Shown here: positions 1 to 6,008 of the stretch, one piece after another
Layout of the letters: every line of letters begins with the position of its first letter
Position numbering within the stretch: the first letter of the stretch is position 1
From: Candidatus Bathyarchaeum sp.
GTDB lineage: Archaea; Thermoproteota; Bathyarchaeia; Bathyarchaeales; Bathyarchaeaceae
Length of the DNA stretch: 7,023 bases
Direction of reading: 5' to 3'
Assembly (NCBI GenBank): GCA_003096255.1
Contig: PIXS01000407.1
Location: 1-7,023 of the forward strand
Position numbers and translations under genes: made by a program
The notes under the pieces: generated by a model
What the model was told of the DNA's origin: nothing
The model's input: the letters and a program-made list of their open reading frames with translations, nothing else
Database searches by the model: none

Positions 1-146
1 AAGTGTGCCTTCACCCCACAGAAGCACGATATTCCGCCCAAGCAGTAGGAATCAACGTATTGCAGACACTAGAAAATGCGGGAATGCCCATACCTGTCCC
101 CTTCAAAAAGAACCCCGAATCCTTCGGCTTAATCCTAATAACATAA
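1..146 (+). CDS. DUF2284-family predicted metal-binding protein, C-terminal end (partial)
   Basis: The frame beginning at base 3 is open from the window edge to TAA at 144-146 and gives 47 residues, so only the C-terminus is present. The fragment reads Cys-x-His-Pro-x-x-Ala-Arg, then a stretch with AVGINVLQT, then ENAGMPIP, and ends in FGLILIT. This matches from memory the end of DUF2284 (COG5423) proteins, which carry a C-x-HP-x-x-ARPSMEA-x-GIDV pattern, a Thr and AG a few residues later, and a hydrophobic FGLxLI tail. The family is described as a predicted cysteine-rich metal-binding protein; its role is not established. The upstream cysteines lie outside the window. In this copy Tyr-Ser replaces the usual Pro-Ser. 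Only 47 residues are visible, so the family call is good but not certain. Confidence 0.72.
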   Translation, partial: VCLHPTEARYSAQAVGINVLQTLENAGMPIPVPFKKNPESFGLILIT

Positions 147-190
147 CTACCTTCTGAAACCATCCCCAAAGCACCTTCTCCCACTTCTCA

Positions 191-247
191 CTGGCTAAGA
201 AGACAATGTTCGACAGTTTACTTCTTATCAGAATCAAACGCTGTCGA
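191..247 (+). repeat. Inverted repeat with possible H-type pseudoknot partner
   Basis: TAAGAAG at 196-202 pairs perfectly with CTTCTTA at 221-227. The stem can extend outward through CTG (191-193) and CAG (229-231) with a small bulge. Inside the 18-nt loop, TCGACAG (210-216) is perfectly complementary to CTGTCGA (241-247) just 3' of the stem, which is the layout of an H-type pseudoknot. It starts about 45 nt after the DUF2284 stop, so it could be a 3' UTR structure or part of a separate small RNA. Two 7-bp matches can arise by chance, so this stays tentative. Confidence 0.35.
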
Positions 248-1062
248 TTACTTCCGAACCTTATATGTGAGCTAAAAACTCTGATTTTGTGATGTAAGTG
301 ACTGTGTGCAGATGACTTTTCTGATGTTTTTGGTTGTTAAAACAGTCTATATCGCTTGAATTTTAGTTAGCGTAACATCATCTTGACAGCCAATGGACGT
401 CACTATCACTGGTAAATGGCGTTTTTTGTTGGGGTTTTGGGTTTAAAATCGTTTGAAGTTCCTGTTCTCCAAGATTTTTCTTTTGATAATTCTCACGAAA
501 TGTGACGAAACCTGACATTTTTTACTTTTTAGCCTCAAATTCACTGTGTTATGTGCGGAGAATTTAGCATTTTTACGATATTCGACAGTAGTTTCTTGCA
601 GGCTTGACAATGAAATGGATGGAGACTGGAACGAATCCTGACGAAATCTGTCACGAATGATGAGCCGTCGAGTTGGATGATAAAATGTTTCTTTTTACTG
701 TGACTTAATACGACAAGAGGCGTGAGTGACGAAGTTTTAGCATCTCAACCGCAGAAAGCTACTTTAGATTTGCTATATGTAAAAACTTAGATCTTGGTAG
801 TAACAAGTTTGAGACAGGTTTCTTTCTGGGCGTGGCAGTTACTTATATTTGATGTCTGTTCAAAGATTGGTGTTTGACATTAATTTGTGTTCTAGCTGAA
901 AAGCCGCTGCTGATTTTTAACTTGTTTGGGCTTATGTGACACAGCAGTCAACTGTTATCAGCTTTTTTCGAATTGTTTTCATATCCTACTTGTTTAAAAC
1001 GCGTTTGTGTATTTTCACAATAAGCAGTTCTATGCTGTACACCAGTTTGTTAAGAAGCGAAG

Positions 1063-1071
1063 GATATTAAA
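1063..1071 (+). promoter_or_regulatory. Candidate TATA box for cofE
   Basis: GATATTAAA lies 37-45 bp upstream of the preferred TTG start. An archaeal initiation site about 26 bp downstream of its centre would fall near 1093, just before the GAGGAG ribosome-binding site, leaving a leader of about 15 nt. A second AT-rich box, TTTAAAA at 993-999, is an alternative that would give a longer leader. Neither has a clear BRE. Confidence 0.33.
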
Positions 1072-1095
1072 CACTCAATGTTGAATCCAATAAAA

Positions 1096-1101
1096 GAGGA
1101 G
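1096..1101 (+). promoter_or_regulatory. Ribosome-binding site that decides the cofE start
   Basis: GAGGAG sits six bases before TTG at 1108-1110, an ideal Shine-Dalgarno spacing. The in-frame ATG at 1078 has no comparable site in front of it. The site lies inside the longer reading frame, so the first ten codons of that frame are probably leader. Confidence 0.6.
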
Positions 1102-1107
1102 CTTGCG

Positions 1108-1866
1108 TTGGAAAGAATCGAAATCTTTGCAGTAACTGGATTGCCCCTTGTGAAAGAAGGGGATGACCTTGCGTCATTGATTTGTCGAGCTGCAGAAAAG
1201 CAGGGAACTCCTGTCCAGAATGGTGACGTTATTGTAGTTACTCATGTTATAGTTTCTCGAGCAGAAGGAGCCGTTGTAAACCTTGAAGAGGTAACGCCTT
1301 CAGAGTTTGCCAAATCCGTCGCCAAAAGAACAGGCAAAGACCCAAGACTTGTCGAAGTTGTTCTTAGAGAATCAAAAAGCATTGTTCGAATGCGTGAAGG
1401 AAAACTCATCACTGAAGCAAAACAGGGTTTGATCTGTGCCAACTCGGGGGTCGATGTATCTAACGTTTCTGGAGACAGCTACGTGGCTCTTCTGCCTGAA
1501 GATGCCAATAAGTCAGCCCAGACAATACGAAAGAGAATAATGCAAATAGCTGGGAAGGATGTTGCAGTCATTGTCTCGGACACCCACGGGCGACCTCTTC
1601 GACAGGGTGAAATCAACATAGCCTTAGGCACTTCCGGGTTCGAGCCAATACGTGATCGAAGAGGCGAAAAAGACCTTTTCGGTTACACCATCAGAGTTAA
1701 GAGAACCGCCATCGCTGACGAGTTAGCCTCAGCCGCTGAACTAGTAATTGGGCAAACAAACGAAGGCATCCCTGTAGCAATAATCCGAGGGTACAATTAT
1801 CCCAAATCTGAAACCGCAAAGGCAACGAAGCTGATACGCCCTCCGAAAGAAGATTTGTTTGTCTAA
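1108..1866 (+). CDS. cofE: Coenzyme F420-0:L-glutamate ligase CofE
   Basis: CofE adds glutamate residues to coenzyme F420-0 in the cytoplasm, using GTP and a divalent metal, in the last steps of F420 biosynthesis. The preferred TTG start gives 252 residues, close to the roughly 249 of the archaeal enzyme. Its N-terminus (ERIEIFAVTGLPLVKEGDD) then begins where the family does. Visible family motifs are GLPLVKEGDD (11-20), VSRAEG (about 49-54), NSGVDVSNV with Asp116, SDTHGRPLRQG with Asp158 and Thr159, KDLFG (about 188-192) and EGIPVAIIRG (about 219-228). Asp116, Asp158 and Thr159 correspond to the metal-binding residues of the A. fulgidus enzyme as I recall them. An ATG start at 1078 would add ten residues; it lacks a ribosome-binding site. 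A nuclease-like gene follows closely on the same strand, but no other F420 gene is in the window. Confidence 0.93.
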   Translation: MERIEIFAVTGLPLVKEGDDLASLICRAAEKQGTPVQNGDVIVVTHVIVSRAEGAVVNLEEVTPSEFAKSVAKRTGKDPRLVEVVLRESKSIVRMREGKLITEAKQGLICANSGVDVSNVSGDSYVALLPEDANKSAQTIRKRIMQIAGKDVAVIVSDTHGRPLRQGEINIALGTSGFEPIRDRRGEKDLFGYTIRVKRTAIADELASAAELVIGQTNEGIPVAIIRGYNYPKSETAKATKLIRPPKEDLFV

Positions 1867-1891
1867 AAAATTATCGGAACAAAAAAAGCAA

Positions 1892-2614
1892 ATGACCACA
1901 AAAACTGACGTTATAATTTCAATATTGAAGCATACAAACTGCAGTACTGTTAGTGAAGAAGCTGTTGCCATGGATGCAAGTGTTCCTGTTCAAGTTGCCA
2001 ACAATGTTTTGAGAGAGCTTCGTGAAATTGGGTTCATCGAATATGAACACGAACTAATCGAACTAACTTCGAACCAACGCATCAAACTTGCCATTCACGC
2101 AATCAACCATGGAACTGATATTGAAAGCGTCTGCAAAGTTCTTGAATGGAAAGAGTTTGAAAATTTTGCAGCTGCTGCATTTGAAGAAAACAACTTCGCT
2201 GTTAAACGTCGTTTCCGTTTTAAAGCGTCAGGAAGAAGATGGGAAATCGATGTTATAGCGTATAGTGAACCAATTATTGTTTGCGTTGATTGTAAACGTT
2301 GGCGGCGTGGGTGGGGAAATTCAGCAATAAGACGGGTTGCTACTGCACAGGCACAGAGAACAGAAGCTTTGGCAGGGAATCTTCAGAGTATCCAACGGGA
2401 AATAGGTTTAGGTAATTGGAAAGAGGCTACTCTTTTTCCGGTGATTCTTTCGTTGTTTCCTGGTCCAGTTAAATTTTACAGTAGCGTTCCGGTTGTTCCT
2501 ATTTTGCAGCTTCAAAATTTCTTAGATGAGTTTCGGGGACATGCAAGTGAATTAGTTCATTTCAAGTCTGTGTTGGGGCCTAATCTATCTGATTATGTCG
2601 ATAGGTGTGAGTAG
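1892..2614 (+). CDS. Winged-helix plus PD-(D/E)XK nuclease-fold protein (Mrr/RecB-like)
   Basis: This is a probable DNA-binding nuclease whose target and pathway are unknown. With the ATG start it has 240 residues. Residues about 3-65 look like a winged helix-turn-helix: helices around DVIISILK and VANNVLRELREIGFIEY, then a short strand-like segment. Residues about 84-160 resemble a restriction-endonuclease fold: WKEFENFAAAAFEENNF (helix with an acidic residue), then RRWEIDVIAY with Asp120, then IIVCVDCKRW with Asp133-Cys-Lys135, then a helix with AQAQR (Gln153, Gln155). The D-x12-D-x-K spacing fits the PD-(D/E)XK active site. The rest (about 175-240) is unassigned. An upstream in-frame TTG at 1859 would overlap the cofE stop by 8 bp and add 11 lysine-rich residues; neither start has a clear Shine-Dalgarno sequence. 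Its 3' end overlaps the convergent L35Ae gene by 30 bp. No methyltransferase partner is nearby, so a repair, recombination or defence role is open. Confidence 0.78.
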   Translation: MTTKTDVIISILKHTNCSTVSEEAVAMDASVPVQVANNVLRELREIGFIEYEHELIELTSNQRIKLAIHAINHGTDIESVCKVLEWKEFENFAAAAFEENNFAVKRRFRFKASGRRWEIDVIAYSEPIIVCVDCKRWRRGWGNSAIRRVATAQAQRTEALAGNLQSIQREIGLGNWKEATLFPVILSLFPGPVKFYSSVPVVPILQLQNFLDEFRGHASELVHFKSVLGPNLSDYVDRCE

Positions 2615-2854
2615 TGCATTTCCGGGGATTCCTTTTCTGAAGCGGCTTCTGACCAGACCCTTTTTTCCATGTATAGCAACGATTTTTCCCTTGATTTTGT
2701 GTTCGTTAACTGGCCATGCGACTTTTTTGCCTACAAGTTGTGCTGCTTCATTAAGGGTTTTGATTTCGGGGAACTTGAGAATACATTCTCGTGTACCTTG
2801 ATTGCTTGCCCCCGTTCGGTAGCAAAGAATATATCCTGAGGGTTTTTCAGGCAA
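2585..2854 (-). CDS. rpl35ae: Large-subunit ribosomal protein L35Ae (eL33)
   Basis: This is a structural protein of the archaeal 50S subunit, a small beta-barrel family shared with eukaryotes and absent from bacteria. With the TTG start it has 89 residues, near the usual 85-100. Visible hallmarks are GYILCYRTG (7-15), RECILKFPEI (22-31), NEAAQLVGKKVAW (35-47) and the signature GKIVAIHGKKGLVRSRFRKG followed by IPGNAL (56-81). The frame stays open upstream to another TTG at 2950, which would give 121 residues and overlap the permease gene by 26 bp. That extension does not resemble the family, and a TATA-like box lies inside it, so the TTG at 2854 is preferred; GGGGGG sits nine bases before it. 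It is downstream of the ABC transporter genes on the same strand but probably separately transcribed. Confidence 0.9.
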   Translation of the reverse strand: MPEKPSGYILCYRTGASNQGTRECILKFPEIKTLNEAAQLVGKKVAWPVNEHKIKGKIVAIHGKKGLVRSRFRKGIPGNALLTPIDIIR

Positions 2855-2863
2855 TACTAAAAT

Positions 2864-2869
2864 CCCCCC
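2864..2869 (-). promoter_or_regulatory. G-run that may serve as ribosome-binding site for L35Ae
   Basis: On the minus strand GGGGGG followed by A lies nine bases before the TTG start at 2854. It can pair with the anti-Shine-Dalgarno CCUCC only with G-U pairs, so it is a weak but well-placed site. It supports the 89-residue form over the 121-residue form. Confidence 0.4.
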
Positions 2870-2901
2870 GATGGCAGTTAACTTACTACGCTTTTTGTGC
2901 C

Positions 2902-2912
2902 TAAATATTTTT
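2902..2912 (-). promoter_or_regulatory. Candidate TATA box for the L35Ae gene
   Basis: AAAAATATTTA on the minus strand begins 12 bases after the permease stop. Initiation about 26 bp downstream of its centre would fall near 2880, about 26 nt before the TTG start at 2854. This geometry is normal for archaeal ribosomal protein genes. It suggests L35Ae is transcribed independently of the ABC transporter operon. Confidence 0.5.
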
Positions 2913-2924
2913 GCATCAATCCAG

Positions 2925-4793
2925 TTAAACGTCGGAAATTGCTTGAACAACTGTTTTCTTTACCGCTTTCAGGGCGGGATATAAACTGGAGACGCATAGA
3001 AGCCCTAAAATGGTGAGTAGTAATGCTGACACTGACGTCAAGGATGTTTGTGAGATAACGGGGTCCTGAATTAGGAACTCAAAGGTGATGAATAATCCGG
3101 CGGAAATTCCTATTGCTCCGCTTACTAAGATTATTAGGGTGGCTTGGGAGAAAATGATTTTGATTATTGTTCTTGGTTTGGCTCCGAGAGCTCTCATGAT
3201 GCCAAATTCATGTTGTTGATTTGAAATGGAGAGCATCAGGTAGCTGAATAGAGCGATTACAGCTGTTGCCAGAGAAAAAATGGGTAAAAACATGATTAAA
3301 GACCAGATGCCGCCTAGATAGTTCACGTGCATATTCAGAATCGTATCAAGCTCCAAAACCTCCAAGTTTTCCACTGAAGCCACATTTTCTAGTTGGGAAA
3401 GAATCTGCTCCTTCTCTGAAGAGTCAATTTCGAGAAGAAGAATGTTGTAGCCTGATTCTCCGAGAGCAGTGTATAACGTTTCTAGGGGGAGGTAGACCAC
3501 TTTTCCGTTGTTTAAGGGGTCCACGCACACCCCAACTATGTCGTAGGGTAGTGAGTTTTCGAAAACTTTGATTTCTTGTTGTAAGGAATCAGTAAACATG
3601 TTAAGAGCCAGCGAATCTCCAATCATGCTGCCTTCTTGTTCAGGTTCCCCAACTTTTCTTCCAAAAACCAGCCAATCATTAACAACATTTTCAGGTTCTA
3701 CCCCAAGAATTAGTGCTTCACCCGACCGGCTACCCCCAATAATCACTGCCCCTGTTTGATCAACAGGATCAGGAACAATTCCCGGGACTTCTTGAACACG
3801 ACGCTCTAAAATTAAACGGGCATCAGCTCCGTTTACACCCTGAATATCAGCCAATTTGTTTATTACTGATTCGGAAATACGTAACTCTTGATTGAGATAA
3901 TCAAGTTGCTCCAACGCTTTTTCTTCAAAGAACCGTGAAAGAAGATTAACATAGCGGTCAGCTATGGTTGGATGAGCTACAAGAACCGTGTTTCTGCCGA
4001 CTGCACGCTCAACGTAGCTTACTGTGGTCTGGTTAGCCATTGTTCCTCCTGCAATTGTCACTGTGGTTAAGGTCAGAACCACAGTTAGGCAGATTATGGT
4101 TTGAGTTGTCACGGATTTTCTGCGAAGTAAACTTCGGAAAGCCACTTTGAAGGGCAAACCTAGGGCTGAAGGAAGTTTTCTTCCTAGTCCAGCTGTTGTT
4201 TTGAGCTTGTAAATTGGCGACAAAGCTTCTGCGGGTTTTGCTTTCGCTGCTTGGCGTATCGGTGACGCACCGAAAATGTGGGAAGATATTAGGAGAATAA
4301 CTGAAACAACAATGATTATTTCTAGATTAAGTGCTTGCGAGATGGCGAAGCCTGCTGCGTTCAAGAGCGTTGTAGCAATATAGAATGTTGTTACTCCGAG
4401 TATTATTCCAGTTAATGTGCTGAAGAAGATTAGGAGAGATAGTTCTGTGAGGAAATAGGCGAAAATGGAGCCACTTAGGCAGCCTGATGCCTTCATGACG
4501 CCGATGTCTCGCATCCGTTCAGACATTGTAAGACGGACCAGAAAGGACGTAATTAATGGACCTGTTATGATGTTTAGAACACTGATTGTGAGAATGATTA
4601 GGAAGAGTATGTTTGTGAATCCACTCGTTAATCGTCCCTCTTTTGCAAAATGGGAGATTTCAAATCCTAAGTTGGCTCCAAAAACAGCAAGAAAAATTGT
4701 CGCGGCTGTAATCAGAGTTAAACCTACGATAGTTAATGTTGTTTGAGTTTTTCTTCTTGTCAAATCCTTGACTGGAAAAGAGATTTCACTCAT
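2925..4793 (-). CDS. ABC transporter permease, duplicated FtsX/MacB type
   Basis: This is the membrane partner of the ATPase encoded just before it. It has 622 residues. Predicted membrane segments are about 18-42, 60-88, 110-145, 157-176, 228-250, 495-522, 545-575 and 585-606. FtsX-type cytoplasmic loops appear twice, as RMRDIGVMKASG (93-104) and QHEFGIMRALGAK (527-539), so two FtsX domains are present. About 240 residues between 255 and 495 should lie outside the membrane, like the periplasmic core domain of MacB/LolC. The N-terminal half has only a short loop (about 43-60) in that position. The ATG directly follows the ATPase TAA, and GGGAGG lies 12 bases upstream inside the ATPase end, so the two are surely co-expressed. 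MacB/LolCDE-like systems move lipoproteins, peptides or drugs, or transmit force to external partners; the substrate here cannot be told. Confidence 0.9.
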   Translation of the reverse strand: MSEISFPVKDLTRRKTQTTLTIVGLTLITAATIFLAVFGANLGFEISHFAKEGRLTSGFTNILFLIILTISVLNIITGPLITSFLVRLTMSERMRDIGVMKASGCLSGSIFAYFLTELSLLIFFSTLTGIILGVTTFYIATTLLNAAGFAISQALNLEIIIVVSVILLISSHIFGASPIRQAAKAKPAEALSPIYKLKTTAGLGRKLPSALGLPFKVAFRSLLRRKSVTTQTIICLTVVLTLTTVTIAGGTMANQTTVSYVERAVGRNTVLVAHPTIADRYVNLLSRFFEEKALEQLDYLNQELRISESVINKLADIQGVNGADARLILERRVQEVPGIVPDPVDQTGAVIIGGSRSGEALILGVEPENVVNDWLVFGRKVGEPEQEGSMIGDSLALNMFTDSLQQEIKVFENSLPYDIVGVCVDPLNNGKVVYLPLETLYTALGESGYNILLLEIDSSEKEQILSQLENVASVENLEVLELDTILNMHVNYLGGIWSLIMFLPIFSLATAVIALFSYLMLSISNQQHEFGIMRALGAKPRTIIKIIFSQATLIILVSGAIGISAGLFITFEFLIQDPVISQTSLTSVSALLLTILGLLCVSSLYPALKAVKKTVVQAISDV

Positions 4794-5468
4794 TTAGTCT
4801 GTGAGCCTCCCGTCCTTCAGAAGTAAGGAACGGTTTGCCAGCTTCAGCAGCTTTTCGTCATGGGTCGCTACGATAACTGTTTTTCCTTCATCTTTGATTT
4901 TCTCGAGGATACTGATTATTTCGAGACCTGTTTTTGTGTCCAAGTTTCCTGTGGGCTCATCTGCAATGAGAAGAGGCGGATCGTTGGCTAGGGCTCGCGC
5001 AAAGGCTACTCTTTGGCGTTCGCCTCCGCTGAGTTGGGCAGGAAAGTGGTTACCCCGATGATCTAAACCAACAAGTTTGAGCAAGCTTTCCGAGCGGCTT
5101 TTGATTTTTTCTCTTTGCCAGCCGGCTAGCTCTATGACAAATTCGATGTTCTCAAGGGCAGTTAGTGTTGAGATGAGGTTGTAGGATTGAAAGACAAAGC
5201 CTATGTATGCAGAGCGGAAGGTTGCCAAAAAATCCTCGTCATATGTTCCGAGGTCATGACCAAAGACAACAATTTTTCCACTCGTCGGCTTATCTAAAGC
5301 TCCAATTAGATTCAGGAGCGTTGACTTTCCTGCACCTGAAAGTCCATAGATTGAAACGAAGTCATCCTCCTCAACAGTGAGGTTCAAGTTCTTCACAGCT
5401 TCAACAATCACATCATCAATCGTAAAATGCCTGCATAACTCAGAAGCCACAATAACATTCTCTTTCAT
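4794..5468 (-). CDS. ABC transporter ATP-binding protein, LolD/MacB type
   Basis: This is the cytoplasmic ATPase that powers the adjacent permease. With the ATG start it has 224 residues. All motifs are intact: Walker A GLSGAGKST (42-50), Q-loop Gln94 in FVFQSYNL, signature LSGGERQR (146-153), Walker B LLIADEP (166-172) followed by TGNLD, and H-loop His203 in ATHD. The FVFQSYNLI and ADEPTGNLD stretches are typical of the MacB/LolD/FtsE subgroup. An in-frame TTG at 5498 would add ten residues, but ATG 5468 has AGGAG and GGTG upstream and is preferred. The gene is first in a two-gene operon and its TAA directly abuts the permease ATG. No clear TATA box was found upstream. Confidence 0.94.
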   Translation of the reverse strand: MKENVIVASELCRHFTIDDVIVEAVKNLNLTVEEDDFVSIYGLSGAGKSTLLNLIGALDKPTSGKIVVFGHDLGTYDEDFLATFRSAYIGFVFQSYNLISTLTALENIEFVIELAGWQREKIKSRSESLLKLVGLDHRGNHFPAQLSGGERQRVAFARALANDPPLLIADEPTGNLDTKTGLEIISILEKIKDEGKTVIVATHDEKLLKLANRSLLLKDGRLTD

Positions 5469-5473
5469 TTTTG

Positions 5474-5484
5474 CACCATCTCCT
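5474..5484 (-). promoter_or_regulatory. Ribosome-binding site of the ABC ATPase gene
   Basis: On the minus strand AGGAG (5484-5480) and GGTG (5477-5474) precede ATG 5468 by 11 and 5 bases. Both lie inside the longer TTG-started frame, which argues that translation begins at 5468 and not at 5498. Confidence 0.5.
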
Positions 5485-5695
5485 GTTTTCGTTGCCAACT
5501 AGCGGGTTCAAGGTAAAATGTGCCAAAAATGTTTGAAAGCGTTTTGGTACAACCGTTTAACGAGCGTATTTGTTGATGAAACTGTATCCACACAATTCTA
5601 GTTCTTGTGTCGTAATGGGATTTCTGGCTGATTCTGATGTTAGTTGCTTTTCGTTTATGAAAACACCTCACATGTTTGATGTCAAAAAGCCTACC

Positions 5696-5711
5696 CTTTT
5701 TGTGCAAAAAG
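5696..5711. repeat. Perfect 7-bp inverted repeat
   Basis: CTTTTTG and CAAAAAG are separated by TG. The repeat lies about 230 bp upstream of the ABC ATPase start. It could be a protein-binding site or a weak hairpin; its role is unknown. Confidence 0.5.
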
Positions 5712-5851
5712 TGTGAGTGTTTATTGTTGGCTCTGGAACATTTCATGTTTCACGGCGAATAACTCGGACAACTTGATGAGTGTTGCTTTCGTTGTAGTTT
5801 GGATGAGTGTCGTGGTCTTTGTTTTACTGATGTCTCCTGCAAGTTTTCCTT

Positions 5852-5875
5852 CTAACAGTTTGACGAAACTGTTAG
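5852..5875. repeat. 24-bp inverted-repeat site 1, beyond the recombinase 3' end
   Basis: Left arm CTAACAGTT, six-base centre TGACGA, right arm AACTGTTAG; the arms are perfect inverted copies. As a hairpin it has 10-bp arms around GACG. It closely resembles the site at 6751-6774 in sequence, length and layout, and the two flank the recombinase gene. The 9-6-9 form is like a core site of a tyrosine recombinase, but an operator or an RNA hairpin is also possible. Confidence 0.75.
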
Positions 5876-5907
5876 TTACCTTGTTTCACCAGCAAAATCC
5901 TGATTTG

Positions 5908-5924
5908 AAGCCCAATTTGGGCTT
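5908..5924. repeat. Perfect 8-bp inverted repeat around one base
   Basis: AAGCCCAA and TTGGGCTT surround a single T; as RNA this folds into a 6-bp GC-rich stem with a five-base loop. It lies about 85 bp past the recombinase stop on the minus strand. There is no U-run directly after it on that strand, so it is not a typical terminator. Confidence 0.55.
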
Positions 5925-5982
5925 ATTTTGGGTGTTTTAGAGTCCGAAACCCGGATGTGGGAGCTGCTTCAGGAAAGTGATG

Positions 5983-6000
5983 CTAAAAAGGCATTTTTAG
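5983..6000 (-). terminator. Hairpin with T-run just past the recombinase stop
   Basis: On the minus strand CTAAAAA, a TGCC loop and TTTTTAG form a perfect 7-bp inverted repeat that starts eight bases after the recombinase TAA. The minus strand carries five T in a row in the second arm. Archaeal termination mainly needs U-runs, so this is a reasonable but unproven terminator. Confidence 0.4.
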
Positions 6001-6008
6001 TGAATAAT

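Larger units (their letters stand above)
147..1107. other. Long gene-free stretch between the DUF2284 gene and cofE
   Basis: No convincing coding frame was found on either strand. The best short frame is a GTG-started 22-codon one at 722 behind AAGAGG, which is not supported. The stretch is AT-rich with T-runs (about 423-428, 519-524, 963-968). It holds an inverted repeat with a possible pseudoknot partner at 191-247 and three + strand copies of TGACGAA (503, 639, 727). No tRNA T-loop signature, CRISPR array or long repeat was seen. It may contain an unrecognised small RNA or a decayed gene, but nothing proves either. Confidence 0.6.
5469..6008. other. Palindrome-rich intergenic region upstream of the ABC operon
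   Basis: These 540 bp lie between the recombinase stop and the ABC ATPase start, both on the minus strand. Frames of 75 codons (+, 5713-5940) and 93 codons (-, 5465-5746) are open but look non-coding: the first has erratic hydrophobic composition, the second is basic and His-rich with no recognisable motif. The region holds five short inverted repeats: 5696-5711, 5735-5751, 5852-5875, 5908-5924 and 5983-6000. It should carry the ABC operon promoter, which I could not place. Confidence 0.6.

Noticed and set aside
656..700. Archaeal C/D box small RNA
   Set aside because: An ATGATGA and a GATGATA are present, but no CTGA D boxes lie at the right distances.
701..790. Small peptide gene starting GTG 722 behind AAGAGG
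   Set aside because: Only 22 codons, no recognisable motif and no conserved context; the ribosome-binding-like sequence alone is not enough.
935..958. Third copy of the 24-bp inverted-repeat site
   Set aside because: Only the right half (AACTGTTA at 950-957) matches well; the left half does not pair with it and the spacing is off, so a chance half-site is likelier.
2595..2801. Plus-strand frame of 68 codons opposite L35Ae
   Set aside because: It is the antisense shadow of the clearly recognisable L35Ae gene.
5465..5746. Basic 93-residue protein on the minus strand before the ABC ATPase
   Set aside because: It overlaps the ATPase start, has no recognisable motif and its His/Arg/Lys-rich sequence looks like translated non-coding DNA.
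5713..5940. Small hydrophobic membrane protein on the + strand
   Set aside because: No ribosome-binding site, odd composition, and the frame runs through two palindromes; it looks like a chance open frame.
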